A stretch of DNA of 64,000 nucleotides from Galbula dea (lineage: Eukaryota; Chordata; Aves; Piciformes; Galbulidae): positions 1,030,191 through 1,094,190 of the forward strand of contig VWZX01019989.1 of the NCBI GenBank assembly GCA_013399015.1, written 5' to 3'. The notes below the pieces were generated by a model. It saw nothing but the letters and a program-made list of their open reading frames with translations, had not been told where the DNA came from and did no database searches. A program made the position numbers and the translations under genes. Positions 1-13,977 of this stretch are shown piece by piece (the stretch's first letter is position 1; each line of letters starts with the position of its first letter).

Positions 1-709
1 TTCTAACAGTGTTATTTACAAACTATTAGGGGAAAAATGTTTTTTTTTCTGTCAGTTCTCTATAATGTCCGAACTATTTAAAGCAAATAGGTTTAAATAG
101 AGAAATTCATGGCTAGACTACAAAGTGGAGATTTACAGTGAATTGTATGGATTCACAGGGAACAGGGGCAGAAAATAACTGCAAAGCAGGGTGACCATGA
201 GTGAATTGGGCAGCTTTTAATCCTGAAATTATTCTTAAGAAATAGGTATTTTGCACAACCAAAACTTTATTTTCTGAACTGCATGGAGCAATGGATTTAC
301 AGGAAAATATAAGGGTGCTTCATTCAGAAAAGTCTTTTAAAAGCTGAGATGGAAAGACCACCACCAAGTAAAAGTGTTAAACAACCGCTAACTGCAAAAC
401 ACATAAACAAACATAGTCAATTGAAATAGAAACATGGCTTAGTGGAGCTGAGTGTCAGGACCTACTCTTCATGCCTGTCACTTGTAGTTTGGCCAAAAGC
501 ATAGCATTTCACTACCTCTGTAAATGCAAATACTATTATTTACTTAAGAGAAGGATTGTATGAGTCCGTCTCGTATCATCCGTAAACCAGTGATATCCTG
601 AGCTGAAAACAGTCAGGTCTCTCTTGTTTTAAAATTTATTGTTAGCTTAAAGGAAAAAGAGGATTACCAAAATCTTGCATGCTTCAAGCTAGCTTACTGT
701 TGGTTTTTC

Positions 710-783
710 TGTGTGTGTGTGTGGTTTTTGTTTGTTTGGGGTTTTTGGTTTGGTATGGTTTTGGGTTTGTTTTTTTTTTTTTT
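710..783. repeat. (TG)n followed by T/G-rich low-complexity tract
   Basis: About six TG units, then TTTTTG/TTTGG-type sequence ending in a run of 14 T at 770-783. Simple low-complexity DNA. Confidence 0.85.
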
Positions 784-3151
784 CAAAGAGTACTGTGACT
801 ACACCAAGATTTTTTCACTTCTTCACAGAAGAAACCCAAGGAACTACAAGGCCACAAAACTACAAATGAAACACCGTAGAAGCAAGAGGATTCCCCTACC
901 ACCAAATCTCCAGCAGACACACAGCAGAGAGCTCTCGGGCAAGACAAGTGAAACTGCCAGCTCCGAGCAAACCTGCATTTATGGATTTATGGCAGCCTCC
1001 CAGTGACAGACCCATCTGGGTTGGAGGTGGGGGGAGGCTGGGAAGACCATGCGCCGGTTACATTTTTGCCATTCTTGCTGCGGTATGGCGTGAATAAATC
1101 ACAGGGCTGAGGTCAGAACAGCCAGCCCATAAAGTGATTCATGGGCCCAGCAGCACATTCCCCCAGGACTATGTACTTTATTACAGTAAACCTCAGAACA
1201 AGATACAATTTCCTGTCTCAAGGAGCAGCCTTTAAATCAGGACACCTGGACAGCCCTGCAACCACTTACAGAAACAATAGGTCTCAGCCCCACCGCTGCC
1301 TCTCCTTGCTGGCCTGTGCTGCCCAAAGCCTGCTGCCTTTAACGCTAAACACCACCTTTAGAAACAACCTTCTGCAACAGATTACTGTGGTGACAAGACT
1401 GTGGAGCCAATGTACTGATATAATCCTATTCTTCAGCCATAGCTCCCCACCCAAGAAATAAATACTCTCTATCTGCTGTTTTTCAGTCCATTTTAGCTTT
1501 TAGGTCTCTTCTGCACTGTAAAAATTTGGCTCAAAATATTAAGGCAACAAAGGAATTGAAAGGTAACTCATTGGTTTCTCTGCAAGCAGATCCTTCACTG
1601 AGAGGGCTTTTTTGCAACCTGAGGAACTTGCTGTGCAATTTAGGTTACAATATGGATGTTCTCACTGTAATCAAGGACCGTGATCTGAATTTTGGGTTTA
1701 GCACCTGTAAAGAAATTGAGGTGGTGACAGAGATGATGATATTGTTGGACTCCTGAAAACTCTCACTCTCAGCTAAGAGCAATCTTGCTCTTAGGTCACA
1801 GCTTATCTTTCCAGGAGAAAGAACAGCAGAAAACTCATTTTAAGCCATGAAACAAAGCAGTGGCTATTTTCCGCTCTAAATATTCTCAAAAGCTGTATCT
1901 CTAAAACACTTAAATCACACAGACTTTTGAAGCTGTAAAGGAGTGACCTGCCATGCCTGTCTTGTATTCTAGTTGTGACTTAGTGAGGTGTGTGCTGACT
2001 GTAATTCTGCTCTTCTGCTTGGAAGAAGGACACTCCTCAAATGGAAGCTTCCCATGTTCACACAAAGTGAGACAGAAGAAAAATTCACTTTGCCTCCTTC
2101 AGATCCATGATGGATGCCCAGAATAAGAATTTCACTCAGGTATACTTCTTCATTACAAACCATTCAACAATGAGGGGCATGAACAGAAAAGGGAAGGAAG
2201 CTTTTCTTAGAGCATTAATTAGCAAAAGGCAAGACCTTCTTCTGCTTTGCCGACAGTAAGTCATTCTGTATAATCACTCTGAAAACAGTGGAAGAGATCC
2301 TGATTATTTTCACCCTTCAAAGTTCTTTCAAGTCTTAAAAGCATAGACATAGCAAGGTAACATGTCCCTGGGAAGCTGCTTCATGAAAAACATAGCTAGG
2401 AATAAGAAAGTTATATATACTGAGACACATCTGAAAGACTTTGAGAGGGCAAGAACATAAGAGAAAGTGATACAGCAGAGACGGTTTTGGAGAAATTAGG
2501 GGAGAATTCACCAAACATCAGAAATTAAACTACTGAACTCATCAAAGTAGACAAAAAATTTAAATTAGGAAAAAGGAAAAGAGAAAGCTTGATAAAATAG
2601 ATGTAAGTAATGCTAAACCCATCAGATTTGTCCAAGATTGAACACTCCTGAAGCTACCTGTTTCATGATTACTTTTCCTACAAATGAAAACAGTTGTGTG
2701 GAAAATGACTTCTTCTACCTGCTCATTTTATTTTGTTTTATCCTACTCAAAGGATCTCCCTCATTTTTGTGGATTGTTTCAGATCTAAAAGTAGGCAGAA
2801 GAGAGGCTTATTTATTGATTTTATCTAGTCTGATCTCTTGTACAGAACAAATACATCCTATTCAGTTGCTCTGAATGAAGCAATGAAGCCAGTATTTTAT
2901 TCTAGGAGGTGGATGTGTGTGTGTGTCTGTAGGAAAAGGTCATCCACTTGTGACTGAAAGTCATGACAAATGGGCTGCTATCCTTCTGAATCTGTCCCAG
3001 TGGTTAATAATTTTCGCTGTCAGAAAATCATATGTCTTTCTAATTTTTCTGTCCTCAGTTTCTGGATAATGATCCTTGTTTTGACTGTCTCTACTGGAAT
3101 AAACAGCCTTTTAATATCACTATTAGCTCATTTTCTAGAGATTAGAACTAT

Positions 3152-3187
3152 ACAGAGTATAATGACAACTACAGAGTAGTGACAACT
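3152..3187. repeat. Short imperfect tandem duplication
   Basis: ACAGAGTATAATGACAACT is followed at once by ACAGAGTAGTGACAACT, which are the same unit with a 2-bp length difference. Confidence 0.75.
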
Positions 3188-5769
3188 GTATCAACTATTC
3201 TGTAAAACAGAAGTAAAATCCTCATTCTATTCATACTCATTAATCCTACTTTTATGTTGCCAAAGTCCTTCTCCTGCCAATGTCACACTGCTTTTTCCAT
3301 GTCATTGCTAGACCTTTTCCAAGTCATTCCTTTCAAAATAGTCTATAATACACTCAATACTGTTCCAATTCACATGCCTAATGTTCAGATGCACTTTGTG
3401 CAAATGAGTTCACATTAAGAAGCAGTTTAAATCACCATACATGTCTGTTCTCACCATTAGTTAACACTATGCAATCGTCTTAATCACCTGCAGGTTCCAT
3501 TGACTGTCATTTTATACATATTTCCAGATCACTGGTAAAATGATTATTAGCATCAAACCTAGTACCAAAATCTGTGAAGCACAAATACAAATAGCTCTAT
3601 TCAGCTTTAAATGTAACTCATAAACACTGATAGATAATGCCCACTTTAAAAATATTGTCTCTAGAGTGTTAATACATAAAGATGGGAATTTGTCCTTTAC
3701 AGAAGTCTAATTACATTTAATGCAAAAAGCTACCTCTATTTAAAAAGGCTTTAACTAGACTTCAGAGATAATCAAGGAATCATATAACTTTTTTTTTTTG
3801 TTACATTACACATTCTATGTAAATTGATTTGTATTAATTAAAAGCTAATTCTTTAATTCATTATGTTATCAGAATCTTTTATCAGCTTATTCATTAATAC
3901 GCTTAAAAGTTGTAACAGTTAATCAATTCATAGCAAATTAGTCATCCTGCCTGCTATTCTGCAACACTTCCAGAACTTGAGCATTTCTATAACTTCTAGA
4001 ATTTCACCAGAATTCCAATATTTATTAAACTTCCAAGGAGCCAAAATTCCCTTCAGCCAACTTCCCCTAGTGTTCTTAGATACCCGAAATCTTGGCGTGC
4101 CACCCCCAACACATGCATAACATCTTCATCAGTTTCTTATATTGAAAAGAGATATGTAATGCCACAGTTCCTGCCTAAGACGAGAAGCAAAACCACTTCT
4201 GTTCAGTTCCTATGTCATCCAAATTAATATACAAACCCAGTAAAACAATATTTTAGGCATACTGCAAAAACCTTAAATGGTTTAATGAGCTGCAGAAAAA
4301 AGTAAAAAAGGAATAGCTCTTACTTGACTTTGTTTTTCCAGTAATTCTAATTATGCTGTCTATTTTACTAACAACAGAAACGAGCAAATTTTGTAATTTA
4401 AAACAGGTTTTAAACAATTGGAATGGTGGCATTAAATAAAAACACTTTGCAACTTTAAAATGTTTCTTTATTAAGTATGATTTTATGTGTATTTTTAAAC
4501 AGATGGAATACTGAAAATTTTTCAGGACTATTTAATGAATATTTAAAGCCATTTAGAAGGCATAGGGAATCCAGTCCAATATTACAGCTCTCACTATATG
4601 AAAGCAATATAAATTTTGTCTTTGGTTTCAGAGAGAATACCATTCATATTTGCTGTGATAATGAAACAACCACTGTTTTTTCTTAATGCCACCTTGTAAT
4701 CTTCTATTCAAATGTGATATCACATCTGTTGTCAATCAAGACATCTTTGTGGTGCTTATGCCTTAGAGCTCATTGGTGCAACATTAGCAGACATGCCAGA
4801 AATGCCATGAAAAAGCTCGGTAATATGCCAAACTCTCCAGCTTTCCAGGCTTTTCTTTAGGTCACAGCAAATATCCAGGGAACATTTTTTTCCTTCCCTC
4901 CAGATGAGCATGTCCTATGAAAGCATTACCCATGGAGTAGTGTGGTAACCAAAGCCTACCACAAGCCCTGGCAAGGGGATTAACACTGCTAACTTTCATG
5001 TGGCTCCAGAGCTGTTGCTGTGCTCCTCAGAGAGATCTGTGCCTTTTCGTCTGGCTGCAAAGGGAACAGTGTGTTCAGAGATGTATGAAAGCCCCTCTTC
5101 CCCATCAAGATGCTAACAGAGGCCAGTGCATGTTCATAGCAGAGGTCACTCTGAGGGGAGGGAAGCAATAACAACCTGACTGGAACAGACACCTTCTTCA
5201 CAGAAAAGTCAGTCATTTATGTTTTCAGTCTTGTACACCTCACTGCAAAAGATTCTGAAGTAGTTCATTTAAAAATAGAGCAGGGAGTCTGCTCTCGAAG
5301 TAGAAGTAAAGTACACACACTAAATATAACCTATTCCAGCCTACAGAAAACACTGCTGAGGATAATGGCCCAAAAGACTCTCTGGGAAAAAGAATATTTC
5401 AGAACCAGAAGGCTATCATGCTGTAACAGCTTTACAACATTACAGTTAATGGCAGTTTTTCATTAGTATGGCTAGTCAATATTATTTTGTTTAAATGAGC
5501 ATGTTACTGCTTTTCGATGCCTGAGTTAGCTACCGAATTGTAGACATTTTCTTTCCTTTTTCCTCTAGTAGAGACTACTGAAAAGAGTGAAAGAATGCTA
5601 CTATCTACAGCAGAAATTTTAGTTTCTATTAAACCCTTTCAGAGAAAGGAGTGATGTAGGCACAAACCAAAGCAGTGGAAGGAAACAACAGCAGCCGAGA
5701 TCCTGGGTTTTCCAAGACAGACTCAAATTGGTAGCTGAGGACTGTATGACCTCAGACAGTGCATTGCTT

Positions 5770-5796
5770 CCTCTCTCTCTCTCAAAAAAAAAAAAA
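5770..5796. repeat. (CT)n microsatellite joined to A13
   Basis: A CTCTCTCT run is followed directly by 13 adenines. Simple repeat. Confidence 0.85.
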
Positions 5797-7151
5797 GCAA
5801 TTTATGACCAATGAGAAATTTAACCATGAGAAACAAGATGAAACAATTTGCTTTCCCAAAGGACATGGACAAAAGCTGTGTTTATATTAACTGACATCTT
5901 CTCCTTAATTTTCCATGTAGTTGAATCACTCCAAGCCCTCATACATTCTGTGGAGGTCTCACAATCATGAAAAATAAATTCAAATCCCATGATGTAAAAT
6001 GAGTGTGTGTGACACCCACCTACACATATATGGGACTTCAAGCAATCTGAATAAGACAGTAATTCTCCTTAATTCTAAACAGCATTTTCTTAGAAAGCCT
6101 GAGTACATTTTCAGATTCAGAATAGGTAAAGGAGCAACATCCATGCTACTTTATAATTTTGGGAAAGGAGGAGGCGGGTAGAGAAGAAGTGGAGTTTTCA
6201 GTGCAATTTGGTTACAAAGCTTGTTTGCACGGGGCTGTGCTGGCCTCATGGTGACTATTCATAAGAGATCCCCAGAAGAGCTGTAAAGTCTGCCTATAAC
6301 CCAGGTGCTATAATTGCTGTCTGTCAAAACAGAGCTGTTTTCTCAGCAAATGTTTCAGGATGCCCAATGCTAAGTTCATTAGTTTGGGGTTTTCTGGGGA
6401 GAAGTATAAGAATGATGGCTGAGAGACAGAATAGATGACTTGGAGACAAAACTTTGATTTTATTAAAAAACTCCAGAGAGCTTTTAATTTCTCAGTTAAA
6501 AGAGTTCCTGTCCTTGGAAGGGAAGGGAAGCAGGCAGTAGGAAGGAGTTATTACCAATACTGTCCAATTCCCACTGTAAGAAACAGGAATCAGTTCAGAA
6601 CCAAGCAGAGAGGTGTTATATGAGTACAGAAAACTGGCTCAGCTACTCCCTCAGCATTGCTGTTCATTGCAGTGAAATGATTCTCATGTTGCAGAGATGC
6701 CTCCCTTTCAGTACACCCTTCACCTATCACTGAGAGGTCTCTCTCAGAGGGTTTCTGAGGCTTCTCGTGCACAAAAAGCTTTCGGAACCTCCACCTTCAC
6801 AGCAAGCCTACTTCAAACCTGATCTGCTCTGTGTTTGTAACATGGAAAGACAGACCAGGTTTGGGTGCTGGCAGCAGCGCTGACCACACAGAGCCTATTC
6901 AAACCACATCATGAGATCATCTACTGGATTTGTACACAGGCTAAGCCTGTGCAGGTCCCAGCCATCTGAGTATGTGAACTTTATAAACACTTCTCGCATG
7001 AAGCTGCACACAGAATTGTCAGGGTTGTGACAGGGGAACAGCAGGCAGAGTTGGCACAAGGGAAGAAGGAAGGAAATTAGGAGCGTATAACAAAGAAATG
7101 CTTCAGCCATCTTTTGAAATTAAAGAAACTCTTCACAGGACCTTAAATTGG

Positions 7152-7332
7152 CACAGAATCACAGAATTGTTCTGGTCGGAAAGGACCTCTAAGATCATCA
7201 AGTCCAACTATCAACCTATCCCCACCGTGCCACTAAACCATGTCACTAAATACCACACCTATACATATTCTGAACACCTCCAGTGACAGTGGCTCCACCA
7301 CCTCCCTGGGCAGTCTGTTTCAATGCTTAACA
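7152..7332 (-). mobile_element. CR1 LINE 3' fragment
   Basis: Starts CACAGAATCACAGAATTG and contains GGAAAGGACCTCTAAGATCA, then a stretch like TGGCTCCACCACCTCCCTGG and GTTTCAATGCTT. This is the reverse complement of the chicken CR1 3' end. The 5'-truncated copy lies on the minus strand (sense to ERC1) with its 3' terminus at 7152. Confidence 0.92.
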
Positions 7333-10300
7333 AGGCAGGAGGCATTAGTTGTACGTTTAGGATGTGACTTACAACTTCCTACCTCTAGAGAATGGTTAAG
7401 AAAGGCAATGCAGATGTAAGTCATTGACAACCACAGCAGCCCCTTACAAGCCCCTTTAGGAAGGACTTGGTGAAGCAAATTCGCAATGGCTCTTCATGTA
7501 TATTATTTGCACTTCTGCGTTTTCCATCAGTAATCATTGCTTCTGAACATCCGCAGTATTAAAGCAACTTCATTTATACTGCTCAGGTTACATCAATGTC
7601 AACGCTTTACTTAAAGTCCCAGGGTTTTAGGGGTTTGGAATTTTGCCATCAAAATTCACTCCAGGGTGAAACATGGCAAGGCAGAACTTTGACCCTCCTC
7701 ATTTCCCAGGCACCTTCATATAAAGATTTTTACAAAAAACCCTCTGCAAGCATTTAAGATCTTTTTGTTTATCTCAAACTAGAAATGCCTTCAGTTTTTA
7801 CTGTTACTATTATTATTATATTTGACAGAGGTTAACCATGAAGTCTCAAAATATACATTTAAAGTTTTAATTAAAAGTGAACACCTTGTTAAATCTGGTG
7901 CAGCGTGTATTCCTACTAGAGTGCACCTCATTATTTCAACTATAGTTGATACATATAAAGACAACAGAGGGCATGACAGTGGGTAATTACAGGAGTAGGT
8001 CAAATAGTACAGGCAATAATTAATAACATTTTATGAATATTTAGGAAAAATATTGAATTGGTAACAATGCTTAGCCATTGCAGAAAGTCTAAAAATTTTA
8101 AATAATGAAATGGACTGATTTAACAATTTCTGAGACTGAATACTGATTAACTAATAGAATGATTTTTAACAACACCCTGCGAAATACTAAGTAATATTAT
8201 TAGTAGATTTTTTTCAAGCTAATGGTCATTATATAGCACTCTGGGAATGCACCTGTGAAGCAGACATCATACCAAAGGTCTTCAGCAAGCTCTCTGGTTT
8301 GCTTAAAAAAGCATGTTATCATTCTCAGCATTGCCTCAAACCAGGTACTTGCTCCACAAGTAGAATTCAGAATTACGTGCACAGGCTTCTTTTGTAGCAT
8401 CAACTTCTTTTACAGCATATAAGTAAGATGAATGATAACAGAGGAAGAACATGTTAGTGACCACCTTAGCTACAGAAATCTGTTTTTCATAACACTGCCC
8501 AGTAACTGTGAACTTCCAGTATGAGAAATTTCAACCCCACACTAACCAGGCTATATAATATATACTAGGATGATTTTTCATTTTCTATGAAGAGGGAAAT
8601 ACAAAACTGGAGATCTTTACCGGCAATACTCAACAAGGTTCCTCACTTCATATTAAGGTATTTTAAATGGTGTTTAATTTTTTTTATTATGCTAAAGAAC
8701 TTTTTATGATTTACGATCTATGATTTAAATAAAAGCACTTATGATCTTTATGCTGTTCAATAAGGACATACCAGGTAAACCTCTTTAAGAAAGCATAGAA
8801 GACAGTTTTGCGTTTAAGAATGGTAAAAGCACAGGCAGACTTGGCAGGCTCTTTTGCACATGTAATCAAAGGAAAAGTTTGAAAGTTAGTCCTTTGCACT
8901 CTGAAAATAAATGCATCAGAAATAAGGAATTGACACGGAAAATATGCAGAGTTATTTTCTAGATTAAACATCGTTTTATTGACTAATTCTTAAGGACTAA
9001 GCTTTCAACTTCCCCATTTTGTTTCAAACCATACTGACCACAACTGCATAATCAAAGCTGCTCTCTCCCAGCTCCAGAAGGATCATGAATGGCCTCTGAA
9101 ATGCCACACAGATGAGTCTGGACTGCTGTGATGTAGCAAACCAAACACTGACAAAAGTTGGAGCCGATGCCACTAAAAAGACTGAAGACCTGAAGAGCAG
9201 TCAAGTTATCAGCCAGTGTAGTGGACTTTATAAATCCCAAAGAAAACGTTTACAACAAGATAGGAGGTTCTGTACTGCAAATGCAACTCACTAGAAAAGA
9301 AATTGATCCAGTTACAAATATGGAATTATATTAGATAGATTCTAGCAAGTTTTGAAGAGCAATAGTCTTAACATGCCCATTGCCATGCTAGAATTTGTTT
9401 TTCTTCCAGACAACTTGCATGAGAACATTTATTTTTTTGAGTCAAGGTGCAACTACATCTATGAAGACTTATCAATCTGTCTCCTTTTACACAAAGTTCC
9501 AAAATCAACCAAAGTTACCAGGGCAGCAAAGTTGCCAGGCAGTTGCATAACCTATGATAATACTTGTATGTTTGAAATTGAAAGTCTACAACTGATTCCT
9601 GAACTGGCACAGGACCTGAGGACTACAGTTTTAATATAGCAATGTTCCAGCATCAAATATACTTAGATAATGGAGATGAAATGTTAATCAGATCAAGAGC
9701 TTATATTACACGCTAAGAAGCTACACTATTCATGATTGTTGTGTGTCTCAAAAGAAACAAGTAACCGACACTTCACATGGTTCTCTATGGATATCCTTTG
9801 TCTAAATCACAGGTTAGTGCATAGAAAGTAGGACCACATGAATGACTGAATTAATGTCTTACATAAATAGCTGCCACCCACATCGAATTTTCTGTCTACT
9901 CCTATTTTAGGAAGTTTAGCAAGTTCAGTCCCTTGCCATCACAGACAATCACACTATATAATCATTTTTAAGTGCAGTACAATTTCCCCTTCAACCCACT
10001 ATAGCTATCAGAAGACTTCCAGAAATGACATTGGTCTGCTGTCTTAAGACAACAGAATTCTAACCAGAACCAGATTGGGGCCCATAGCTTGAATGGGAAA
10101 AAGTTTTCTGATGCTTGATGCACAAGATGGTTTACCATTCAGAGCTACTTCTCTGAGTTTCAGTTTATGATTAGGAAGGATATTTCTAGTTAAGAGTCAC
10201 ATCACACTGCAAGCTGTGGCAGCGTCATATGTAACAAGGGCAACAGCAGATAGGAGAATTTTTTTTATGAAGTTCCCTGCATAAACTAGATTCATATGCC

Positions 10301-12109
10301 AGCAGAGAGGCAATGCTTCCCAAACACTCCAGAACTCTGAACTGGTGTGCAAATGGCAATTCCTCTACACGATCAACAACTTCCAGTGAAAGCTACACAG
10401 CTCAAAATACTGTATACAAGAATGTGAAATACTGCCCGCAGCACCACAAATCTTAAATACTAAAATCAAACAAATCCAGGATTGGGCTCCAATCAATTCT
10501 ACAGCACCTCTAGTATCATGGATATAAATTCTCATGTTCTTACATTTCAGCAGATGAATGGACCTGTGCAATAACCTTTTCAACCGTAAAGATGCTTCTT
10601 TTAGATGCAGCTTGCATTGCTTTTTGTATACACATGAACAGTAGCAAACAGGATATGGTGGGGAAAGCTCACCCTGCAAAAGCTGAGATGCCTCATTGCT
10701 ACAGCCACAAGCCAATAAAAGAGATTGGTTGAGATTTTTACAAGTTCTGACGGCCAATTCCACTACTGCTGGCTGGCTCATAGGATTTAAATATCTGCAT
10801 CTCAAGTTTTATAACTTGCCTCCCTAAGGAATTACTAAGCTCCTTTCCAGAGTCTGTTTAGAAGAAGGGAAACCATTCACTTTGGAAAAGACAGGACTAA
10901 TGCCCTTACTCTGGGGGCTCTGGTTTTGGCTTAGTCCCCTCTGTTCCCTGTCAGACACAACAAGAGTGAACCTGATTGCTGTGAATCAACAATTCTAATC
11001 CATAAAGTTCAAACACCAGAATGCCAAGGACCAGGCTTCCCTCACAAGCATTACCATGTCGGGCTCTTATTTCCTGAAATTAATGGAAAAATCTGAGGTA
11101 AAGGAAGATAAAGTTACAATAAGGAGGAAAGAAAATAGTGATTGCAATTGTAGCAAAAGGGAATTAGATTTCCATTATAAGGAAACCTAAAGCAAACATA
11201 ATTTTTAGGTTAAAAAGAATCACTGTGTGATCGAACTGCTTAAAAACTATTTGTAGGCACTTCTGAAGAAACTCCAAATCTGCTTCCTGTAATCAAGTCT
11301 TGCTGGTTTTACTAATGATCAGGGTAATTAAAGCAATCTCAGCTTCAACTAACCACTTAGATCTGATCCACTTCAACACTTGACAGTATACAGAAGCATT
11401 GTAGAAAGAAGCATTCTTAAGAGAAACATGATTAAAGCCATGTGACAAAAAGACCTGCAGAGTTTTAGTGTTATGCCACACCCACCTACAGAAGAAACAG
11501 AATTCTGCCGCTTGTCTTTTCAAGCGAAACCTCATGATTTCCTCAGCATCTTCCTGGAACCACGGCACTCCAAATTCATCTGGGCTCAGTGTTGTTTCCT
11601 TAATTTTAGTACCTACAGAGATCTACTCCAGTTTTCCCATGAATTTGGTCCCTCTTGTATTTGTTAACTTCACAGAACATTACACAAATTTTTCTTTCAC
11701 AGTCTAAAAGCATTGTTCAGACTAATGTTCAGTTCCTGCTCCTTAAACAGACCACTCTTCCCCTTATTGCCTGTACCCCTGGTTCTCTTCCCATTTGCTG
11801 TATTCCTCTTTAGATCTTTTTGCCATTCTTTGTATTGCCATTAGTTAATTTGGGTATCAAGAAGAGAAACACATATGATGATTTAAATTTTTTTTCACAA
11901 TCCTTTAAAATCCCTCAGTGTTCTTCAGGATACTTTTTATAATTGTCACCTTTCACACCTCACTGTCATGCTTTTCTTCTAATACAACCTGTAACATCGC
12001 ATACTGGTCTACTCATCTCATATTCTGCCAAAATTGAGAATTATAGTATCAAGGATATTATAAAGCACATCCCTATGTAATCTCATTGTAATATCCATCC
12101 ACTTATGGA
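7333..12109. other. Intronic stretch, no gene seen
   Basis: AT-rich unique-looking sequence. It holds the longest ORF in the window (10365-10805, minus, 146 codons), which has no domain, no codon-usage signature visible to me and a length expected by chance in 64 kb of such DNA. No repeat recognised. Confidence 0.6.
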
Positions 12110-12260
12110 CCTATTGTCCATGAGTCTGCCTAAGCCACGTCTGATCTGCCTGACACTGTCTCTACAGTGCTCTATGGCCACAAAGCCTCACTACCTGCTG
12201 CACATATAAGTACTTCTACATGTTTTAAACTGACCTCTAGTTTTACTGAGTAAAGCCTAA
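12110..12260 (-). mobile_element. Ancient CR1-type LINE fragment
   Basis: Contains in order TTGTCCATGAGTCTGCC, a TGCTCTATGGCCACA block, AAGTACTTCTACATGTTTTA and a CCTCTAGTTTTACTGAGTAA block. These follow the order of the reverse complement of an old amniote CR1 (FCCATGAxTyTxTCTAA, then GAAGTACTTCCTTTT, then CCCCTAGTTyTTG). Strongly diverged, so the edges are approximate and the identification is by pattern memory. Confidence 0.55.
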
Positions 12261-12563
12261 TTCTATTGCAACGACACACAGCATTAGCCCATGAGAAAGA
12301 TCATCTGAGGTGAAAACAAAGCTCACCACATTCACCACAGTCCTCCACTTAGGAGAGTAGAGCCTCCCTGTCCTCCTGTACAAGCAGCCTTGTCTACATC
12401 CATATAAGAGTTAAAGCCCAACGTGATAAATAAATTCCTTCTTCCTATGAAGAAAACATTTTTCATTCAGTAAGTGACACAGTACTGCATTAGTAAGCAT
12501 TGTTATACTGTCATAACTTCCCCTATTAGAAAAGTTTCTAAAATCATTTGATACTGCATGGGG

Positions 12564-13235
12564 TGTCCATGGTGAGGTGTTGGCAGCAATGGGATTTGAA
12601 GCCTCTGTGAGAAGAGACTGGGGCTGCTCTGTGCTGGACACAGCCGGTTCCTGACGGCTCCAATGGACCCACTGCAGGGCACAGCTGAACCCCTCAACCA
12701 AGTTAGTGGCACCTCTGGGAAAACATACTTTAGAAAGGGCAAAACCCACCACACAGGGAGAGGAAGGAGGCAGGGTGGGGAGAGCAAAACAGAGTAAGAA
12801 AAAGCAGTGGGAACACTAAGGTCAGAGAATGAGGGGCAAGAAGTGCTCCAGATGCCAAAGCACATATCTGCTACAGCCCATGGACAGCCCATGCTGGAAG
12901 CAGATACCCACTGCAGTCCTCTGGGAGCCCATGCCAGAGCAGAATTTTTCCTGAAGGACTGCAGCCCCATGGGGACAGTTCATGCTGGAGCAAGGGAAAA
13001 GTCTTGAGACAGAAGAATGAGGCAGACGGAAACTATGTTCTGACCATACTCATTCCTCCCTGTACCACTCAGAGAGCTGAGTAGTGGAGTCTGGAGTGAT
13101 GTGGAACATCAAAAAAAGGGTGAGGAAAGGTGTTGCTTTTTGTTTGACTTTGTTTCTCATAACATTTTCTATTTTTATTAGCAATAAATTAATTTTCCCC
13201 AAGTCAAATTTGTTTTGCTTGTGGCAGCAATGTCA
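12564..13235 (+). mobile_element. Avian ERVL-type LTR fragment
   Basis: Landmarks I associate with an avian ERVL LTR family occur in order: GGGGCTGCTCTGTGCTGGAC, ACACAGCCGGTTCC, GCACCTCTGGGAAAACATAC, a series of GCAGCCCATGG...GGAGCAG units, AGCAATAAATTAATTTTCCC with a polyadenylation signal, then AAGTC and TTTGTTTTGC. The usual U5 end is missing after about 13235 and no target duplication was found, so I call it a fragment. It is a non-coding long terminal repeat; no gag, pol or env sequence is seen beside it. Orientation is antisense to ERC1. Confidence 0.75.
12871..13003 (+). repeat. Internal tandem repeats inside the ERVL-type LTR
   Basis: Three diverged units start at 12871 (CTACAGCCCATGG), 12911 (CTGCAGTCCTCTGG) and 12959 (CTGCAGCCCCATGG). 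Each is followed by CATGCTGGA or CATGCCAGA and then AGCA. Spacing is 40 and 48 bp. Confidence 0.75.
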
Positions 13236-13962
13236 ATAAAGCTCTGGAAGAAGCCAAAGAAGTTTCTGTTCAGCCTTATTTAAAAGAAAATGTTTCCTAG
13301 GCTAAAGTGCTTCTCTTTAACTCTACACAATACCATGAGACATGCCCTCACACTATTCACATACTTCTTGTGGACAAGCAGCCACCTTGGTTTCTGAGGA
13401 TGACCTTTCAGAAGGAGAGAAACATTCATTAAACAGTAGTAAGAAACTAGAGCAGATCAGAACAGTTACTGGGCAGGATCAGCAGCTCTGACACACCCTG
13501 ACTTCTGAGTGTAGACAATAAAAAAAATCAGGGGGTGCAGGAAGAGGACAAAAAAACCCCCAAAGAATGAGAAATGATTTCTGGGCAGATAATGACTTAG
13601 TATTTTCTAACCCATAATCAAGTTTAAAACCAGTGCACTCTGGTTTCCTTGAGAGAGAAAATATGGGAAGCTAAATATGAATGGGCTGTTAAAGTTAAGT
13701 GCTATTCATCAACATAAGCTGCTACCTAGAGCACTAAGAAATACTTCTAATCAAGATACATCTGCTTTTCTACTTAATTTTTTATTATAATACATAGTTC
13801 TCCTAATAATCCTAAGAATTGGGAGACCTTGCCTGGAGGTTATAAACCTACAAACAGTAAAACAGAAAAAGACAATAGATAGATGACAAACTTGATTGTC
13901 TTTATGCTCAAACCTTGCATAAAATAAATCCAGGGATGACTGTATGTGTGTTTTTGTTTCTG

Positions 13963-13977
13963 TTTTTTTTTTTTTTT
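13963..13977. repeat. T15 homopolymer
   Basis: Fifteen consecutive T after GTTTTTGTTTCTG. No retroposon body could be recognised beside it. Confidence 0.85.

Larger units (their letters stand above)
1..7151. other. Intronic stretch, no gene seen
   Basis: AT-rich sequence with a (TG)6 run at 710-722 leading into a T/G-rich tract to 783, a (CT)n-A13 tract at 5770-5796 and a short tandem duplication at 3152-3187. The short ORFs (up to 106 codons at 1141-1461) have no recognisable domain. Nothing else recognised. Confidence 0.6.

Noticed and set aside
10365..10805. Longest ORF in the window, 146 codons, minus strand
   Set aside because: No recognisable domain, no splice or promoter context, and a rough estimate from stop-codon frequency in AT-rich DNA gives about one ORF this long by chance in 64 kb.
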